DNA of 64,000 bases from Candidatus Kryptonium sp. (GTDB lineage: Bacteria > Bacteroidota > Ignavibacteria > Kryptoniales > Kryptoniaceae), in the NCBI GenBank assembly GCA_025060635.1, contig JANXBN010000003.1, positions 110,406 to 174,405 on the forward strand. Reading direction: 5' to 3'. Positions within the stretch are counted from its first letter, which is position 1. Each line of letters begins with the position of its first letter. Shown here piece by piece: positions 8,861 to 18,673 of this stretch. The notes below the pieces were generated by a model. The model was not told where the DNA came from. It saw only the letters and a program-made list of their open reading frames with translations, and did not search any database. Made by a program: the position numbers and the translations under genes.

Positions 8861-10726
8861 ATGAGGAGAAAAATTATTTTCCTTGCCCTATTTACAATTT
8901 TACCTTTCCTTCTTTTGTTTGCTCAAACTTATACGATTGAACAATATCTCAACATCAAGAGTGCATCTGGTCCAACCGTCTCGCCAGATGGAAAGTTTAT
9001 AGCTTATCTTACTGACATAACTGGGACAAATCAGGTGTGGAAGACCGGCATTACATCTGGTTGTCCTGAGCAATTAACATTTTTTGATGAAAGAGTCCAA
9101 TTTGTCTCATGGAACCCTAAGGATGGATACTGGCTTCTTTTTGGAAAAGATATCGGAGGTAATGAACATACCCAACTCTTTCTTTTGAAATCTGATGGAA
9201 GTGAAATAAGAAGATTAACTCATAATGATAATGTAATTTATAATTTCGGAGCTTGGTCTAACGATGGAACCATGTTTGCTTTTACGGCAAATGAAAGAAA
9301 TAGAGCGTTTTTTGATGTTTATGTTATGAACATTAAAACTGGGGAGAAAAAACTTGTATGGCAAAATGACGGGAATAATTCCGTTGTCGCATGGTCGCCT
9401 GACAATAAATATATCGTTGTATCTCAAAATCGCAGCAGTTTTGATAATGACCTCTATCTCATAGAATATGAAACTGGAAAAGTTTATAACATAACGCCAC
9501 ACACTGAGCCAGCGAGATACTTCGGAGTTGAGTTTTCAAAGGATGGCAAGCGAATTTATCTTCTTTCAGATGAAGGAAAAGAATTTGTTGGAATAGCCTA
9601 TATTGACATTCCAAATGGGAAATTAAAATATATCTACAACACCAACTGGGATGTTGAAACAATAGAACTTTCAAAAGATGGCAAATATCTCGTTTATGTT
9701 CTTAATGTTGATGGTTATAGCGAGGTTTATTCCTTGGATATTAACTCTGGAAAGAGCAGAAAATTGAATTTCCCTGCAGGTGGAGTCATAGGAACTTTAA
9801 GATTTACTTCTGATGGGACAAAGATCATATTTACATATTTAAGCCCTGTAAAAAATCAAGACATTTACTACTACGACATACAAAAGAATACTTACTCACA
9901 AATTACCAAGAGTTCAACCGCTGGAATACCGCAAAGTTCGTTTGTCGAGCCAAAACTTGTTCGCTTTAAATCATTTGACGGGCTTGAAATCCCTGGATAT
10001 CTTTATCTTCCGAAGAACGCTAAAAAAGATGCTTCATTGCCGGTGATTGTTTCAATCCATGGTGGTCCTGAAGCGCAAGAATTGCCAAGATTTTCGGCAC
10101 TTTATCAGTATTTCGTAAATAACGGTTACGCTGTTTACGCACCAAACATCCGCGGAAGCACTGGATATGGGAAAACATACGCTTCACTTGATAACACAAC
10201 GAGACGAAAGGATGCAATAAAAGATGTTGCTATGATACCTGAATTTCTTAAGTCAACTGGTTATATTAATCCAAATAAGATCGTTGTTTATGGTGGCAGC
10301 TATGGGGGTTATATGACGCTCGCAGCAGTTACATTTTATCCTGAACTTTGGGCTGCTGGTATTGATCTTGTTGGAATTTCCAACTTCTTAACATTCTTAA
10401 AAAATACAGGCGCATGGCGCCAAAGACATAGAATGGCTGAGTATGGTGATCCGGAAAAGGACGCTGAATTTTTAAAGGAAATTTCCCCGTTCTATTATGT
10501 TGATAGAATTAAAGCACCTCTTATGATTATTCAAGGAGCAAATGATCCGCGTGTTCCAAAATCGGAGTCAGATCAAATTGTTGAATCAATAAAAGCAAGG
10601 GGTGGAATTGTTGAATACCTTGTTTTTGATGATGAAGGACATGGGCTTTCAAAACTTAAGAATAGAATTAAAGCATACAAAGCGATCGTTGAGTTTCTTG
10701 ATAAATATGTGAAAAATAAAAAATGA
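8861..10726 (+). CDS. Secreted S9-family serine peptidase (prolyl oligopeptidase/dipeptidyl peptidase-like)
   Basis: The product has a signal peptide (MRRKIIFLALFTILPFLLLFAQ). An N-terminal beta-propeller made of PD40-type repeats follows (WSNDGTMFAFT, WSPDNKYIVVS, LSKDGKYLVYV), then a C-terminal alpha/beta hydrolase. The catalytic triad is visible: Ser in GGSYGGYMTL (about residue 479), Asp in QGANDPRVP (about 560) and His in DEGHGLSK (about 593). The GGPEAQE segment supplies the oxyanion loop. Such enzymes act in the periplasm or outside, removing dipeptides or cutting after specific residues; specificity is not predictable here. I start at 8861 so that the signal peptide is N-terminal. The sixA gene follows after 10 nt and is probably co-transcribed. 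Confidence 0.92.
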   Translation: MRRKIIFLALFTILPFLLLFAQTYTIEQYLNIKSASGPTVSPDGKFIAYLTDITGTNQVWKTGITSGCPEQLTFFDERVQFVSWNPKDGYWLLFGKDIGGNEHTQLFLLKSDGSEIRRLTHNDNVIYNFGAWSNDGTMFAFTANERNRAFFDVYVMNIKTGEKKLVWQNDGNNSVVAWSPDNKYIVVSQNRSSFDNDLYLIEYETGKVYNITPHTEPARYFGVEFSKDGKRIYLLSDEGKEFVGIAYIDIPNGKLKYIYNTNWDVETIELSKDGKYLVYVLNVDGYSEVYSLDINSGKSRKLNFPAGGVIGTLRFTSDGTKIIFTYLSPVKNQDIYYYDIQKNTYSQITKSSTAGIPQSSFVEPKLVRFKSFDGLEIPGYLYLPKNAKKDASLPVIVSIHGGPEAQELPRFSALYQYFVNNGYAVYAPNIRGSTGYGKTYASLDNTTRRKDAIKDVAMIPEFLKSTGYINPNKIVVYGGSYGGYMTLAAVTFYPELWAAGIDLVGISNFLTFLKNTGAWRQRHRMAEYGDPEKDAEFLKEISPFYYVDRIKAPLMIIQGANDPRVPKSESDQIVESIKARGGIVEYLVFDDEGHGLSKLKNRIKAYKAIVEFLDKYVKNKK

Positions 10727-10736
10727 TCTTTGATTT

Positions 10737-11225
10737 GTGATCATTTACCTTGTACGACACGCAGATGCTGAGCAAAAGAAACCGGGGATGAGTGATTTTG
10801 ATAGAGGTTTAACCGAACTTGGAAAAGAAATGACGAGAAAGATGGCTACTTTTTTGAAAAAAATGAATTTGAAAGTTGATTTGATAGTTTCAAGCCCTCT
10901 TGTTAGAGCAGTTCAAACGGCGGAAATAATTCGTGATGTACTTGAGGTGCGATCGGATATCGTGAAAATAAATGAACTCATCCCCGGTTCCGACTTTCAA
11001 GCCTTGATGAAAATAATAAAATCTTTTGATTGTGACAATCTCCTAGCTGTTGGACACGAACCTCATCTTGGAGAATTTTTGGGTTGGTTAGTGGGAATTT
11101 CTAAACCGATTGAATTTAAAAAGAATAGCATTGCCTGCGTTGAGATATCTTCATTCGGTGCTTCAGGGGGTAATTTGAATTGGTTAATTCACCCAGATAT
11201 GTTTACTTGGATTGAAACAATATAA
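10737..11225 (+). CDS. sixA: SixA-type phosphohistidine phosphatase
   Basis: A short (162 aa) histidine-phosphatase-superfamily protein. The catalytic RHADAEQ motif stands at the N-terminus (VRHADAE, in place of the RHG of larger members), with SSPLVRAVQTAEI and the second His in AVGHEPHLGEF. SixA of E. coli dephosphorylates the HPt domain of ArcB and acts on the nitrogen phosphotransferase system, so a signalling role is plausible. The start is GTG at 10737, the only codon placing the first strand IIYLVRH at the N-terminus. It lies 10 nt after the S9 peptidase stop. The gene's end converges on tRNA-Gly. Confidence 0.88.
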   Translation: MIIYLVRHADAEQKKPGMSDFDRGLTELGKEMTRKMATFLKKMNLKVDLIVSSPLVRAVQTAEIIRDVLEVRSDIVKINELIPGSDFQALMKIIKSFDCDNLLAVGHEPHLGEFLGWLVGISKPIEFKKNSIACVEISSFGASGGNLNWLIHPDMFTWIETI

Positions 11226-11249
11226 AAGAAAAAATAGTCAAAAAAGTTG

Positions 11250-11322
11250 AGCGGGAGACGGGACTCGAACCCGCGACATTCACCTTGGCAAGGTGACGCT
11301 CTACCATCTGAGCTACTCCCGC
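11250..11322 (-). tRNA. tRNA-Gly (GCC)
   Basis: The minus strand folds into a 73-nt cloverleaf. The acceptor stem is GCGGGAG/CTCCCGC with discriminator T, the anticodon loop is TTGCCAA with anticodon GCC, and the T-loop is TTCGAGT. The 3' CCA is not encoded (the genomic sequence continues CAA). A TTGAAT-N17-TATATT promoter stands 20 nt upstream. Confidence 0.97.
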
Positions 11323-11341
11323 TTGTCAAAGATTCACTATA

Positions 11342-11370
11342 AATATAATATCTTAAAACAAAAAATTCAA
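11342..11370 (-). promoter_or_regulatory. Promoter of tRNA-Gly
   Basis: On the minus strand TTGAAT (11370-11365) and TATATT (11347-11342) are separated by exactly 17 nt, 19 nt before the mature 5' end. It shares the -10 and spacing with the tRNA-Val and tRNA-Arg promoters. Confidence 0.75.
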
Positions 11371-11470
11371 GTTTTACGGCAAAATTGACTTTGCGAAAGA
11401 TAATAAGTTGGTGTTTCCCGAATGAAGCGGGATAATAGGTAAAAGGTAAAAATTTATTTCTGATTTTAAC

Positions 11471-12439
11471 ATGATTGAAAAAATTTTTGATTTTATAGTT
11501 CCACCTGATGATGCTTTGTTTTTCTCAAGAGGTGATGAGAGCGATCCGCGAATGGGTGATTTAGTTTTGAGGAAAAGGGAAGATTTTAGAGATATTGATA
11601 TCGCTATCCTTGGCGTCCCACAGGATGAAGGAGTTAAAAGAAACAAAGGAAGACCAGGCGCTTCAAAAGCTCCGAATGAATTTAGAAAGTATTTTTATCG
11701 CTTGACCCCATTTAATTTTAAATTCAAGAAACAAATAACTGAGTTAAAAATTTTTGACCTTGGAAATTTGAAAACTGATGGAACTCTTGAAGATATCCAT
11801 GAGCGACTTTCTTTCGTTGTTGAAGAACTTATTAAAAATGGGATTACTCCAATCATAATTGGTGGGGGACATGATATAGCGTTTCCAAATTATATTGGCT
11901 TCGCAAGAAATTACATAACAAACAAAAAAGCTGTCATCAACATTGATACACATCTTGATGTTCGTAAAGCCGAGCTAAGAAATAGCGGAACACCTTTTAG
12001 GCAAATTCTTGAGTTAGAGATTAAACCCGATGCGATCTTTGAAATCGGAATTCAAGATTTTGCAAATTCAATTTATCACTTTAATTATGCTTTGGAAAAT
12101 GGTGTAAGAATTTTTACGCTCCAAGATGTCAGAGAAAAGGGAATTGACTTTATTTTGAATGACCTCAAAAATGAGTTAAACGAACATTTTATTCATTTGA
12201 GTTTTGACATGGATGCTGTTAGAAATTCCGATGCCCCAGGCGTAAGCGCGACTTACCCGGATGGATTGGCTGCTGAAGAAGTTTTAAAAATCGCGTTATA
12301 TTGCGGTTTAAACCTAAATGTAAAGGTTCTTGATATAGTTGAGATAAATCCAGAATTTGATATTGATGGTAAAACATCACGCCTTGCTTCGTTTTTCATT
12401 CTTAATTTCTTAACCGGTCTATTAAACTCTGGATGTTGA
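11471..12439 (+). CDS. hutG: Formimidoylglutamase/arginase-family ureohydrolase
   Basis: An arginase-fold dimanganese hydrolase of 322 aa. Metal-binding motifs are GGGHDIAFPNY (near residue 133), NIDTHLDVR (near 157) and SFDMDAVRNSDAPG (near 248). The substrate loop NSGTPFRQ is characteristic of formimidoylglutamases, which release formamide from N-formimino-glutamate in histidine degradation; agmatinases and arginases have different loops. No other hut genes lie nearby, so the pathway role rests on the family motif. The ATG at 11471 lacks a Shine-Dalgarno sequence. The stop at 12437-12439 is one base away from the ATG of the following sensor kinase, so the two are likely coupled. Confidence 0.83.
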   Translation: MIEKIFDFIVPPDDALFFSRGDESDPRMGDLVLRKREDFRDIDIAILGVPQDEGVKRNKGRPGASKAPNEFRKYFYRLTPFNFKFKKQITELKIFDLGNLKTDGTLEDIHERLSFVVEELIKNGITPIIIGGGHDIAFPNYIGFARNYITNKKAVINIDTHLDVRKAELRNSGTPFRQILELEIKPDAIFEIGIQDFANSIYHFNYALENGVRIFTLQDVREKGIDFILNDLKNELNEHFIHLSFDMDAVRNSDAPGVSATYPDGLAAEEVLKIALYCGLNLNVKVLDIVEINPEFDIDGKTSRLASFFILNFLTGLLNSGC

Positions 12440-12440
12440 T

Positions 12441-15400
12441 ATGAGTTTAAAGATAAAATTTGTTTTGTTTTCTCTTTTCACTCTTGCTGCTTTAATGTTT
12501 ATCTCAAACATTTCTCGGTTCGGTGTCAAAGTTGAGCCAATACTGATCTTTACACTTATCTTTTTCGCTCTCGGCGCAGGATATGTTTTCATTTGGAAGA
12601 TTTTGAATCCTATTGAAAAATATAAGATTGCAATTGAACGAGTACTTAAGGGGCAATATATTGAAGTTGATTATAAATCAAGGGATGAGGTAGGTGAACT
12701 TGGTGAAAAACTTTCAAAATTAATTGCAAAGATAAAACGGCGTGATCTTGAGAATTTTATTATATCCCGAATTGATCACATTCTTCTATCAAATATACAG
12801 ATTCAGGATGCAATCGGTGAAATTTTAAAAATTTTCAAAGAATCATTGGGTTACTATCGCTTTTCAATTTATCTTGTTGACAAGGAAAACCAAAAATTTC
12901 GTTTGCTTAGCTCGGTTGGATTTCAAGAAAAATATTTAATTAACGAACTTGCATTCGGAAGCAAGGGACTTATAAACCATGCTTACATATTTAGAAGCCC
13001 AATTTATTCTCCCGATGTTTTAAATGATCCAAGATATATCAAGGAACATCCGGACATAAGATCTGAATTTGATGTCCCTCTTATGCTTGGGGATGAAGTA
13101 ATTGGAATTCTTAATGTTGAAAGCGATAAAATTGATGGGATAAAACCAGAGGATAGGGAATTTTTAACTCGTGTTTCCGTTCAAATCGCAACCGCTTTTA
13201 GGAATTCAGAATATTATAACCAAGCAATGAAAAGATTGAGGCAGTTGAACATTTTAAATAAAGTTTCGCAAGTGATTGGTTTTAAACTTGATATTGAAGA
13301 TATCTTGAGATCTGTATTAAACTTGATGATGGAAAGTTACGAGACAAACAAAATTGCGGTTTTCTTGAAAAATAAAAAGGGAGAAAGCGAGGTTTTAAAT
13401 TGCGCTGTTTCAATTGGTTTAAGCGATAAACATATTGAAATTGCTGAGGAATATACACCTTGGCGAGGTGAAGAGTATATTTTTCCTGTTGTAATTGATG
13501 ATGTTGAAAATGAAAGGTCTCTTTTTAACTTTAAAGATGTTTTAGTTGAAGAAGGTATCAAATCCCTTGCATTTTTCCCGATAGTCCACAGAGAAAAGTT
13601 TTTAGGACGACTTGATATTTATTTCAATTCCAAAAAAATACTTGGAAAAGAGGAAATTGAACTTGGTGTAAATATATGTGGAGAAATCGCAAGCGCAATT
13701 GAAAATGCCAGATTGTTTGAATTGTTGAAGAGCTCTGAAAAATTTATAAGAACAGTTCTTGAAAGTGCTCCTGTTGGAATATTAAGAGTTGATAATAGTG
13801 GAAATCTTCTCTATCTAAATTCCGAAATGAAAAAGGTGCTTGGTTTATCTGAAGAGGATATTCGTAGCGTAGCAGAGGAAAGAATAAAAGATTTCTTTAA
13901 CAGTATCAATTTAGAGCTTCTTAAAAAGACGCTTGAGAGAGGGGAAGGTATAAAAAAATTATTTGTGCCTTTCAACTTAGATAACGGAAAAGAGATAACC
14001 CTCGTCGTAGACATTCAACCTGTTTTTTCTTCCACTGGAAATGTAGATGGGTATATAATCATCGCAATGGATGTAACAGAGGAAGAAAAATTACAGCGTG
14101 AAAGGTTAATGTTAAGCAAGGTTATTGAAAATCTTTCAGAAGCGGTGTTAATAACCGACATAAATGGTAATATACAATATGTTAACCCTGCTTTTGAAAA
14201 AATAACCGGATACAAAATTAACGAAGTGCTCGGACGAACTCCAAGAATTTTGAAAAGTGGAAAACACGATAAAAAATTCTATGAGAATCTGTGGAAAACA
14301 ATTTTAAGCGGCAAGGTTTGGGAGGGTGAATTGATTAATAAGAAAAAAAATGGCGATTTTTATTATGAGTATATGAGTATTTCACCGTTGTTTGATAGTC
14401 AGGGTAACATCACAAATTTTGTCGCCATAAAGCGTGATATAAGTGAGCAAAAGCTTTTTGAGACACAGATGCTCCAATTTCAAAAGCTTGAATCAATCGG
14501 TTCAATATCCAGCGGTATTGCTCACGATTTTAATAATGTTCTTTCGTCAATACAAGCGGGTATTAAAGTTTTAAGAAGAAAATTACCTGAAGAAGACCCT
14601 GATATAGCAAAAGTGCTTGAGATTTTAAGAAAAAGTGCTGAAAGAGGAGCTGATATAACAAGGCGACTCTTGAACTTTGTAAGAAGGGAAAGTGGAAAGA
14701 TGTCAATTATTGATGTTAACGATTTAATTCAAGAAGTTAAAACCCTTGTCGTTCATAGTTTTCCAGAAAATATAAAAGTTGAAACATTAGTTGCTGAAAA
14801 TGTAGGTTATGTAAATGTTGATTACGGTCAAATGGTTCAAGCGATAATGAACTTATGTATTAATGCCAGGGATGCTATGCCAAATGGAGGGGTTTTGAGG
14901 ATAGAAGTTAGAATTGTTGATGGAGAGTTCTTAAGAGGTAAATTTGCAGGTGTTACTTCTAATCAGTATGTCGTTATATCAATTTCTGATACGGGCGTTG
15001 GAATTCCGGAGGAGATTAAAGATAAAATCTTTGAGCCATTTTTCACAACTAAACCCTCTGAAAAAGGCACAGGTCTTGGGCTTCCGATAGTTTTGAAAAT
15101 TATTCAATCTCACAATGGCTTCATAAATTATGAAACGCAAATAGGCAAAGGAACAACATTTTATATTTATCTACCATCATTTGAAAGAAAAGTTGAAAAA
15201 GTAGAGGAAATTGAAGTCAAAGAAATTACACCAGTTACAATCTTAATAGTTGAGGATGAAGATAATTTGAGATATCTTTTGAAAGAATATCTTGAATCAA
15301 AGGGACACAAGGTATTTGCGACCGATGATGGTTATGAAGCTATTGAAATTTACAAGATGAACATGGAAAAAATTGACCTTGCCTTGATAGATATCGGTTT

Positions 15401-15611
15401 GCCAACGATAGATGGAATTACAACATTTAGAAAAATAAAACAGATAAATCCTAATGCTTGCGTCGTCTTAACGAGCGGATATTTCATTACAGAGCCATCG
15501 CCAACAGTATTAATGGCGGAAGAAGGTTTAAGCGGATTTATTCAGAAACCTTACGATATAGACAAAATAGAATTTTTAATAGAAAAATTTATCGGGAAAG
15601 CCAAGGCTTAA
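12441..15611 (+). CDS. Membrane-bound hybrid sensor histidine kinase (HAMP-GAF-GAF-PAS-PAS-HisKA-HATPase-REC)
   Basis: A 1056-residue hybrid kinase. Two transmembrane helices (about residues 6-24 and 32-53) with almost no periplasmic loop are followed by HAMP (55-100), two GAF domains (about 108-255 and 275-425) and two PAS domains (about 430-545 and 550-670). Next come HisKA with the phospho-acceptor in [10 protein letters not shown] (His near 694), HATPase_c (N-box [11 protein letters not shown]1 [10 protein letters not shown]2 GTGLGLPIV) and a C-terminal receiver domain with Asp near 982 in ALIDIGLP. The input is therefore probably cytoplasmic or within the membrane, and phosphate goes first to its own receiver. 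No separate response regulator is adjacent. It sits one base after hutG and overlaps the convergent Rieske gene by 4 nt. Confidence 0.93.
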   Translation: MSLKIKFVLFSLFTLAALMFISNISRFGVKVEPILIFTLIFFALGAGYVFIWKILNPIEKYKIAIERVLKGQYIEVDYKSRDEVGELGEKLSKLIAKIKRRDLENFIISRIDHILLSNIQIQDAIGEILKIFKESLGYYRFSIYLVDKENQKFRLLSSVGFQEKYLINELAFGSKGLINHAYIFRSPIYSPDVLNDPRYIKEHPDIRSEFDVPLMLGDEVIGILNVESDKIDGIKPEDREFLTRVSVQIATAFRNSEYYNQAMKRLRQLNILNKVSQVIGFKLDIEDILRSVLNLMMESYETNKIAVFLKNKKGESEVLNCAVSIGLSDKHIEIAEEYTPWRGEEYIFPVVIDDVENERSLFNFKDVLVEEGIKSLAFFPIVHREKFLGRLDIYFNSKKILGKEEIELGVNICGEIASAIENARLFELLKSSEKFIRTVLESAPVGILRVDNSGNLLYLNSEMKKVLGLSEEDIRSVAEERIKDFFNSINLELLKKTLERGEGIKKLFVPFNLDNGKEITLVVDIQPVFSSTGNVDGYIIIAMDVTEEEKLQRERLMLSKVIENLSEAVLITDINGNIQYVNPAFEKITGYKINEVLGRTPRILKSGKHDKKFYENLWKTILSGKVWEGELINKKKNGDFYYEYMSISPLFDSQGNITNFVAIKRDISEQKLFETQMLQFQKLESIGSISSGIAHDFNNVLSSIQAGIKVLRRKLPEEDPDIAKVLEILRKSAERGADITRRLLNFVRRESGKMSIIDVNDLIQEVKTLVVHSFPENIKVETLVAENVGYVNVDYGQMVQAIMNLCINARDAMPNGGVLRIEVRIVDGEFLRGKFAGVTSNQYVVISISDTGVGIPEEIKDKIFEPFFTTKPSEKGTGLGLPIVLKIIQSHNGFINYETQIGKGTTFYIYLPSFERKVEKVEEIEVKEITPVTILIVEDEDNLRYLLKEYLESKGHKVFATDDGYEAIEIYKMNMEKIDLALIDIGLPTIDGITTFRKIKQINPNACVVLTSGYFITEPSPTVLMAEEGLSGFIQKPYDIDKIEFLIEKFIGKAKA

Positions 15612-16069
15612 AGATATATAATTAATTCGTTTGTATCGCTTTTGTATTCAGTGTTATATGTTCTCAAGTTTTGTGTTGCCGGTCCTTGAATTACCTTGCC
15701 ATCTTTATCAAATCTTGAACCATGACAAGGGCAATGAAATTGTTGTTCCGAGTTGACCCAATTAGTCCTACAGCCTTGATGTGTGCATATCATGGAGAAA
15801 GCTTTGAATGTTGTTTGTCCCGTGCGAAATACAATTATAGGAGTTGAATTTACAGTAAATGTTTTGAATCCTCCAATCTGTCCAAGCTCTGGATGCTCAC
15901 TTAATTTTATTGTGAATCGTGTTCCCGATGTGGGAGGTTGAGTTGGATTCGTTTCTTCTTTTCTGCAACCGTGAAATAAAGTGAAAAACGCTGAAGCACC
16001 AATTGAGGCTACAATAAACGAGCCCGCAAGATTAAAAAATTGGCGCCTTGATAATTTATTGTTTAACAT
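15608..16069 (-). CDS. Exported Rieske [2Fe-2S] protein
   Basis: A 153-residue protein with a twin-arginine-type N-terminus (SRRQFFNLAGSFIVASIGAS). The Rieske fold follows, with both cluster boxes, CTHQGC and CPCHGSRF, so the Cys-His pairs that bind the cluster are complete. It resembles the Rieske subunit of quinol:cytochrome c oxidoreductase, but no cytochrome b gene is next to it, so a stand-alone electron carrier is possible. The Cys after FTLFHG could be lipidated, although the lipobox is imperfect. A Shine-Dalgarno-like AAAGAGG lies 8 nt before the start, inside the end of the DedA gene. It is the last gene of the operon DUF1844-nadK-HD-DedA-Rieske. Confidence 0.88.
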   Translation of the reverse strand: MLNNKLSRRQFFNLAGSFIVASIGASAFFTLFHGCRKEETNPTQPPTSGTRFTIKLSEHPELGQIGGFKTFTVNSTPIIVFRTGQTTFKAFSMICTHQGCRTNWVNSEQQFHCPCHGSRFDKDGKVIQGPATQNLRTYNTEYKSDTNELIIYL

Positions 16070-16073
16070 AGTT

Positions 16074-16604
16074 TTATCCTCTTTTTAATTTTAAAATCTT
16101 CAACATTGTTATTGTGAAAGCAATTCCCAAAAAGAAGCCAAAGATAAGCATTTGATATTTCCGAACATCAAGGAAAAGGGAGAGCGTCTTACCAGAGATT
16201 AACCCGATGGTTGTAAATGTCAAAGCCCAAATTAATGCTCCTATAAAATTTAAAATAGAAAATTCAAGGTGCTTTATATCCGTCAATCCGAAAAGCGCTG
16301 GAATTATATTTCTTGTTCCGTAAATAAATCTTGAGAAAAGAAGGAGGAGCGTTTTGTATTTTTCAATTAACATTCCGGTTTTTAAGATTTTCTCATGTTG
16401 AATTGGCAGAAGTTTGAATCCAGCTTTTGATAAGGCGAATATTATCTCATTATTTATGAAGGAAAGTAAAGTTGCAATAAAGATAATTGAGAAAAAGTTA
16501 ACGCTTCCAGAATGAATTAAATGTCCAACGCCAAGCAAAGCAATTTCACCTTGAAGGATAATTCCAAGCGATAGCAATAAATAAACTATTAAAGTTGAAT
16601 TCAT
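16074..16604 (-). CDS. DedA family membrane protein
   Basis: A 176-residue polytopic protein with hydrophobic segments near the N-terminus (LIVYLLLSLGIILQGEIALL), the middle and the C-terminus. It has the DedA/VTT core RFIYGTRNIIPALFGLT and the following NFIGALIWAL. DedA proteins act in the inner membrane. Characterised members flip polyprenyl-phosphate or phospholipid carriers and support proton motive force. Its ATG overlaps the stop of the HD gene in an ATGA, and 4 nt separate it from the Rieske gene, so it belongs to the same transcript. The exact lipid substrate cannot be read from sequence. Confidence 0.85.
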   Translation of the reverse strand: MNSTLIVYLLLSLGIILQGEIALLGVGHLIHSGSVNFFSIIFIATLLSFINNEIIFALSKAGFKLLPIQHEKILKTGMLIEKYKTLLLLFSRFIYGTRNIIPALFGLTDIKHLEFSILNFIGALIWALTFTTIGLISGKTLSLFLDVRKYQMLIFGFFLGIAFTITMLKILKLKRG

Positions 16605-17155
16605 AACCCAAGTTTATCTGATATTGACTTCATTGCATTAATGACAAATTGAATGTGTTCATCAAGTGGGATTCCAAGTTCCTCAGAACCTTTATAAATA
16701 TCATCTCTATTCACAGACCTTGCGAATGCTTTGTCTTTAAGTTTTTTCTTTACTGATTCAACCGTTACCTCTTCAAGTTTTTTGTTCGGTCTAACAAGAG
16801 CAACGGCTGTTATAAAACCACAAAGTTCATCACAAGCATAAAGAACCTTAGCCATCAATGTGTCTCTTGGAACACCAGTGTAATCTGCATGAGCTAAGAT
16901 CGCCTTGCGTATATCTTCCGGATATCCTCTTTCTTCAAGTATTTTTGAGCCAACCCAAGGGTGTTGATCTGGGCTTGGAAATTTTTCATAATCAAAATCG
17001 TGTAAAAGTCCAACGATTGCCCATTTTTCTTCATCTTCACCAAATTTACGAGCGTAAGCTCTCATAGCTGCTTCTACAGCGAAAGCGTGTTTGCGTAGAT
17101 TTTCGCTTTCGGTATATTCAAAAAGAAGGTTCAAAGCATCTTCATAAGTTGGCAT
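16601..17155 (-). CDS. HD-domain phosphohydrolase
   Basis: A 184-residue single HD-domain protein. Metal ligands are seen in LRKHAFAVEAA (His near residue 21), VGLLHDFDYEKFP (His-Asp near 51) and AILAHADY (about 85), giving the H...HD...D pattern. Such proteins are usually metal-dependent phosphohydrolases of nucleotides, but this subgroup has no assigned substrate that I recognise. It lies one base from the nadK stop and overlaps the DedA gene by ATGA. A role in nucleotide or NAD(P) turnover is only an inference from nadK next door. Confidence 0.85.
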   Translation of the reverse strand: MPTYEDALNLLFEYTESENLRKHAFAVEAAMRAYARKFGEDEEKWAIVGLLHDFDYEKFPSPDQHPWVGSKILEERGYPEDIRKAILAHADYTGVPRDTLMAKVLYACDELCGFITAVALVRPNKKLEEVTVESVKKKLKDKAFARSVNRDDIYKGSEELGIPLDEHIQFVINAMKSISDKLGL

Positions 17156-17156
17156 T

Positions 17157-18047
17157 TCATTGTTCCGCTTTTGTTTTTTTAATCCTTAAATCTCTTCCCC
17201 ACATTAACTTTGATCTTAACAAATCAAAATAGCTTATCTCAAGCCGTTTCACGAGATTTACCTTATAATTGGCTTTCTTTACAACAACCTCAACAGGTGG
17301 CTTGATCTTGTATTCAATCTGCCCGTCAGCTGTGATTAAAATATCTCTCTCGTAAAACTCAACTTTAATTTTAATTACGCTATCATCTGGTATTACCACA
17401 GGTCTTGCAGTTAAAGTATGGGGGCAAATGGGGGTAAGAGTTATGACATTGCTTGACGGTGTCACAATAGGTCCGCCGGCAGCAAGGGAATATGCGGTTG
17501 AACCTGTAGGTGTAGATATGATAAGTCCGTCTGCAGTGTATGTTATTAGGTATTCATCGTTTATGTATGTTTCAATGTCAACAACTCGCGTTGAACCAGA
17601 TCTGTCAATTACGATATCATTCAAAGCGAAGTATTTTTCATTTTTCCCTTTTACATTTGCTTCAAGAACCATCCTTTTTTCAATTCTGTATTCACCATTA
17701 CAAACTTTTTTTATGAAATCAAAAATCTCTTCTGGTGAAACTTCGGCGAGAAATCCAAGCTTCCCCAAGTTTACGCCGAGTATCGGTAATTCCCTATGGC
17801 CAACTAATCTTGCTGTTGAAAGAATTGTACCATCGCCACCGAACGAAACAATTATGTCCGCGTTTTCAAGTAGATCCATAAGATTTAGTTTAGGTTCAAT
17901 CCTTCTTGAAAATCTTTTTTCAATTTCATTTGCTATTTCTTCTTGAACAAAGAATTGAATTTTTTCACATTCCAATTGATTTACTAGGTTTAGAACTATC
18001 TCGTAGAGTGATTCTTTTGCGAGGTTACCTATTATCCCAAATTTCAT
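17157..18047 (-). CDS. nadK: NAD kinase
   Basis: Phosphorylates NAD to NADP. Motifs in order are IIVSFGGDGTILSTARL (GGDGT near residue 72), GVNLGKLGFLAE, the NAD-binding TPTGSTAYSLAAGGPIV (near 180) and the PICPHTLTARPVV segment. The length, 296 aa, is typical. It follows the DUF1844 gene after 17 nt and precedes the HD gene by one base, so it is inside the five-gene minus-strand operon. Confidence 0.97.
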   Translation of the reverse strand: MKFGIIGNLAKESLYEIVLNLVNQLECEKIQFFVQEEIANEIEKRFSRRIEPKLNLMDLLENADIIVSFGGDGTILSTARLVGHRELPILGVNLGKLGFLAEVSPEEIFDFIKKVCNGEYRIEKRMVLEANVKGKNEKYFALNDIVIDRSGSTRVVDIETYINDEYLITYTADGLIISTPTGSTAYSLAAGGPIVTPSSNVITLTPICPHTLTARPVVIPDDSVIKIKVEFYERDILITADGQIEYKIKPPVEVVVKKANYKVNLVKRLEISYFDLLRSKLMWGRDLRIKKTKAEQ

Positions 18048-18064
18048 TTAAATGTGAGATTTAT

Positions 18065-18358
18065 TTATGATTGGTTTTGTGTGGTTGTTTCCGATTTTTG
18101 CTTCTTTTCATTTTCAACTTCAAAGAAATAATTTATCTTAAGCTGCGAAATTGAGTATTCAAGGAATCTTGATTCATCCTCTGTTAAATTTCCCTTTGTT
18201 TTTTCCTTCAGCATATCAAGTAGATCAATCGTGAATCTGGCTTCTTCCAGTTTTTTCTCAATTTTGCCAGTTGCGGGATTAGGTATCTTGCCAAGTTGTT
18301 CCCACCCTTGTGTGTAAAGTATGAAGACAAGCTTTTCAAACAGCGTCATATCTTTCAT
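18065..18358 (-). CDS. DUF1844 protein
   Basis: A 97-residue protein with the DUF1844 pattern: FEKLVFILYTQGWEQLG, then KKLEEARFTIDLLDMLKEKTKGNL, then LEYSISQLKINYFFE. It is predicted to be a small helical cytoplasmic protein. Its function is unknown. It opens the operon with nadK, and a promoter-like TTGATT-N17-TAAAAT stands upstream. Confidence 0.8.
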   Translation of the reverse strand: MKDMTLFEKLVFILYTQGWEQLGKIPNPATGKIEKKLEEARFTIDLLDMLKEKTKGNLTEDESRFLEYSISQLKINYFFEVENEKKQKSETTTQNQS

Positions 18359-18395
18359 ACCGATTTAACAGGTTTTATGTTTGAAATCTTTGTAA

Positions 18396-18424
18396 ATTTT
18401 AAAAAATGAAAGAAACAAAATCAA
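18396..18424 (-). promoter_or_regulatory. Promoter candidate for the DUF1844-nadK operon
   Basis: On the minus strand TTGATT (18424-18419) and TAAAAT (18401-18396) are 17 nt apart, 38 nt before the DUF1844 ATG. The rest of the 315-nt gap to clpC holds the clpC promoter on the other strand and no gene I can support. I saw no CIRCE-type element. Confidence 0.5.
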
Positions 18425-18556
18425 ATTGAGCGTATTTTAGGCTATTCTTTCTTGACGAGGTTTCGTATTACACGCTTAAGTTTGGTGGTTCCGTGATTTC
18501 ACAAAGAACGCATCTTCATAAACCCTAACTTCGCCTTTGCCGGTAAATTTTTTAAT

Positions 18557-18585
18557 TTGACAAATGAGCATAAAATAATTATATT
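18557..18585 (+). promoter_or_regulatory. Promoter of clpC
   Basis: A perfect -35 TTGACA (18557-18562), 17-nt spacer and TATATT (18580-18585), followed by TG. It gives an untranslated leader of about 80 nt before the ATG at 18674. This is the closest match to a consensus housekeeping promoter in the window. Confidence 0.8.
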
Positions 18586-18673
18586 TGATTAAGGGAAGTT
18601 GTTCTTGTGAAACTGGCTTTAAATTTTTCTTGTTAAGAAAAGTGAAAATACAAACAAATGAAATAAACTTGCC

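Noticed and set aside
11410..11440. Short hairpin (TCCCG/CGGGA) before hutG as a terminator
   Set aside because: The stem is only 5 bp and no T-run follows on either strand.
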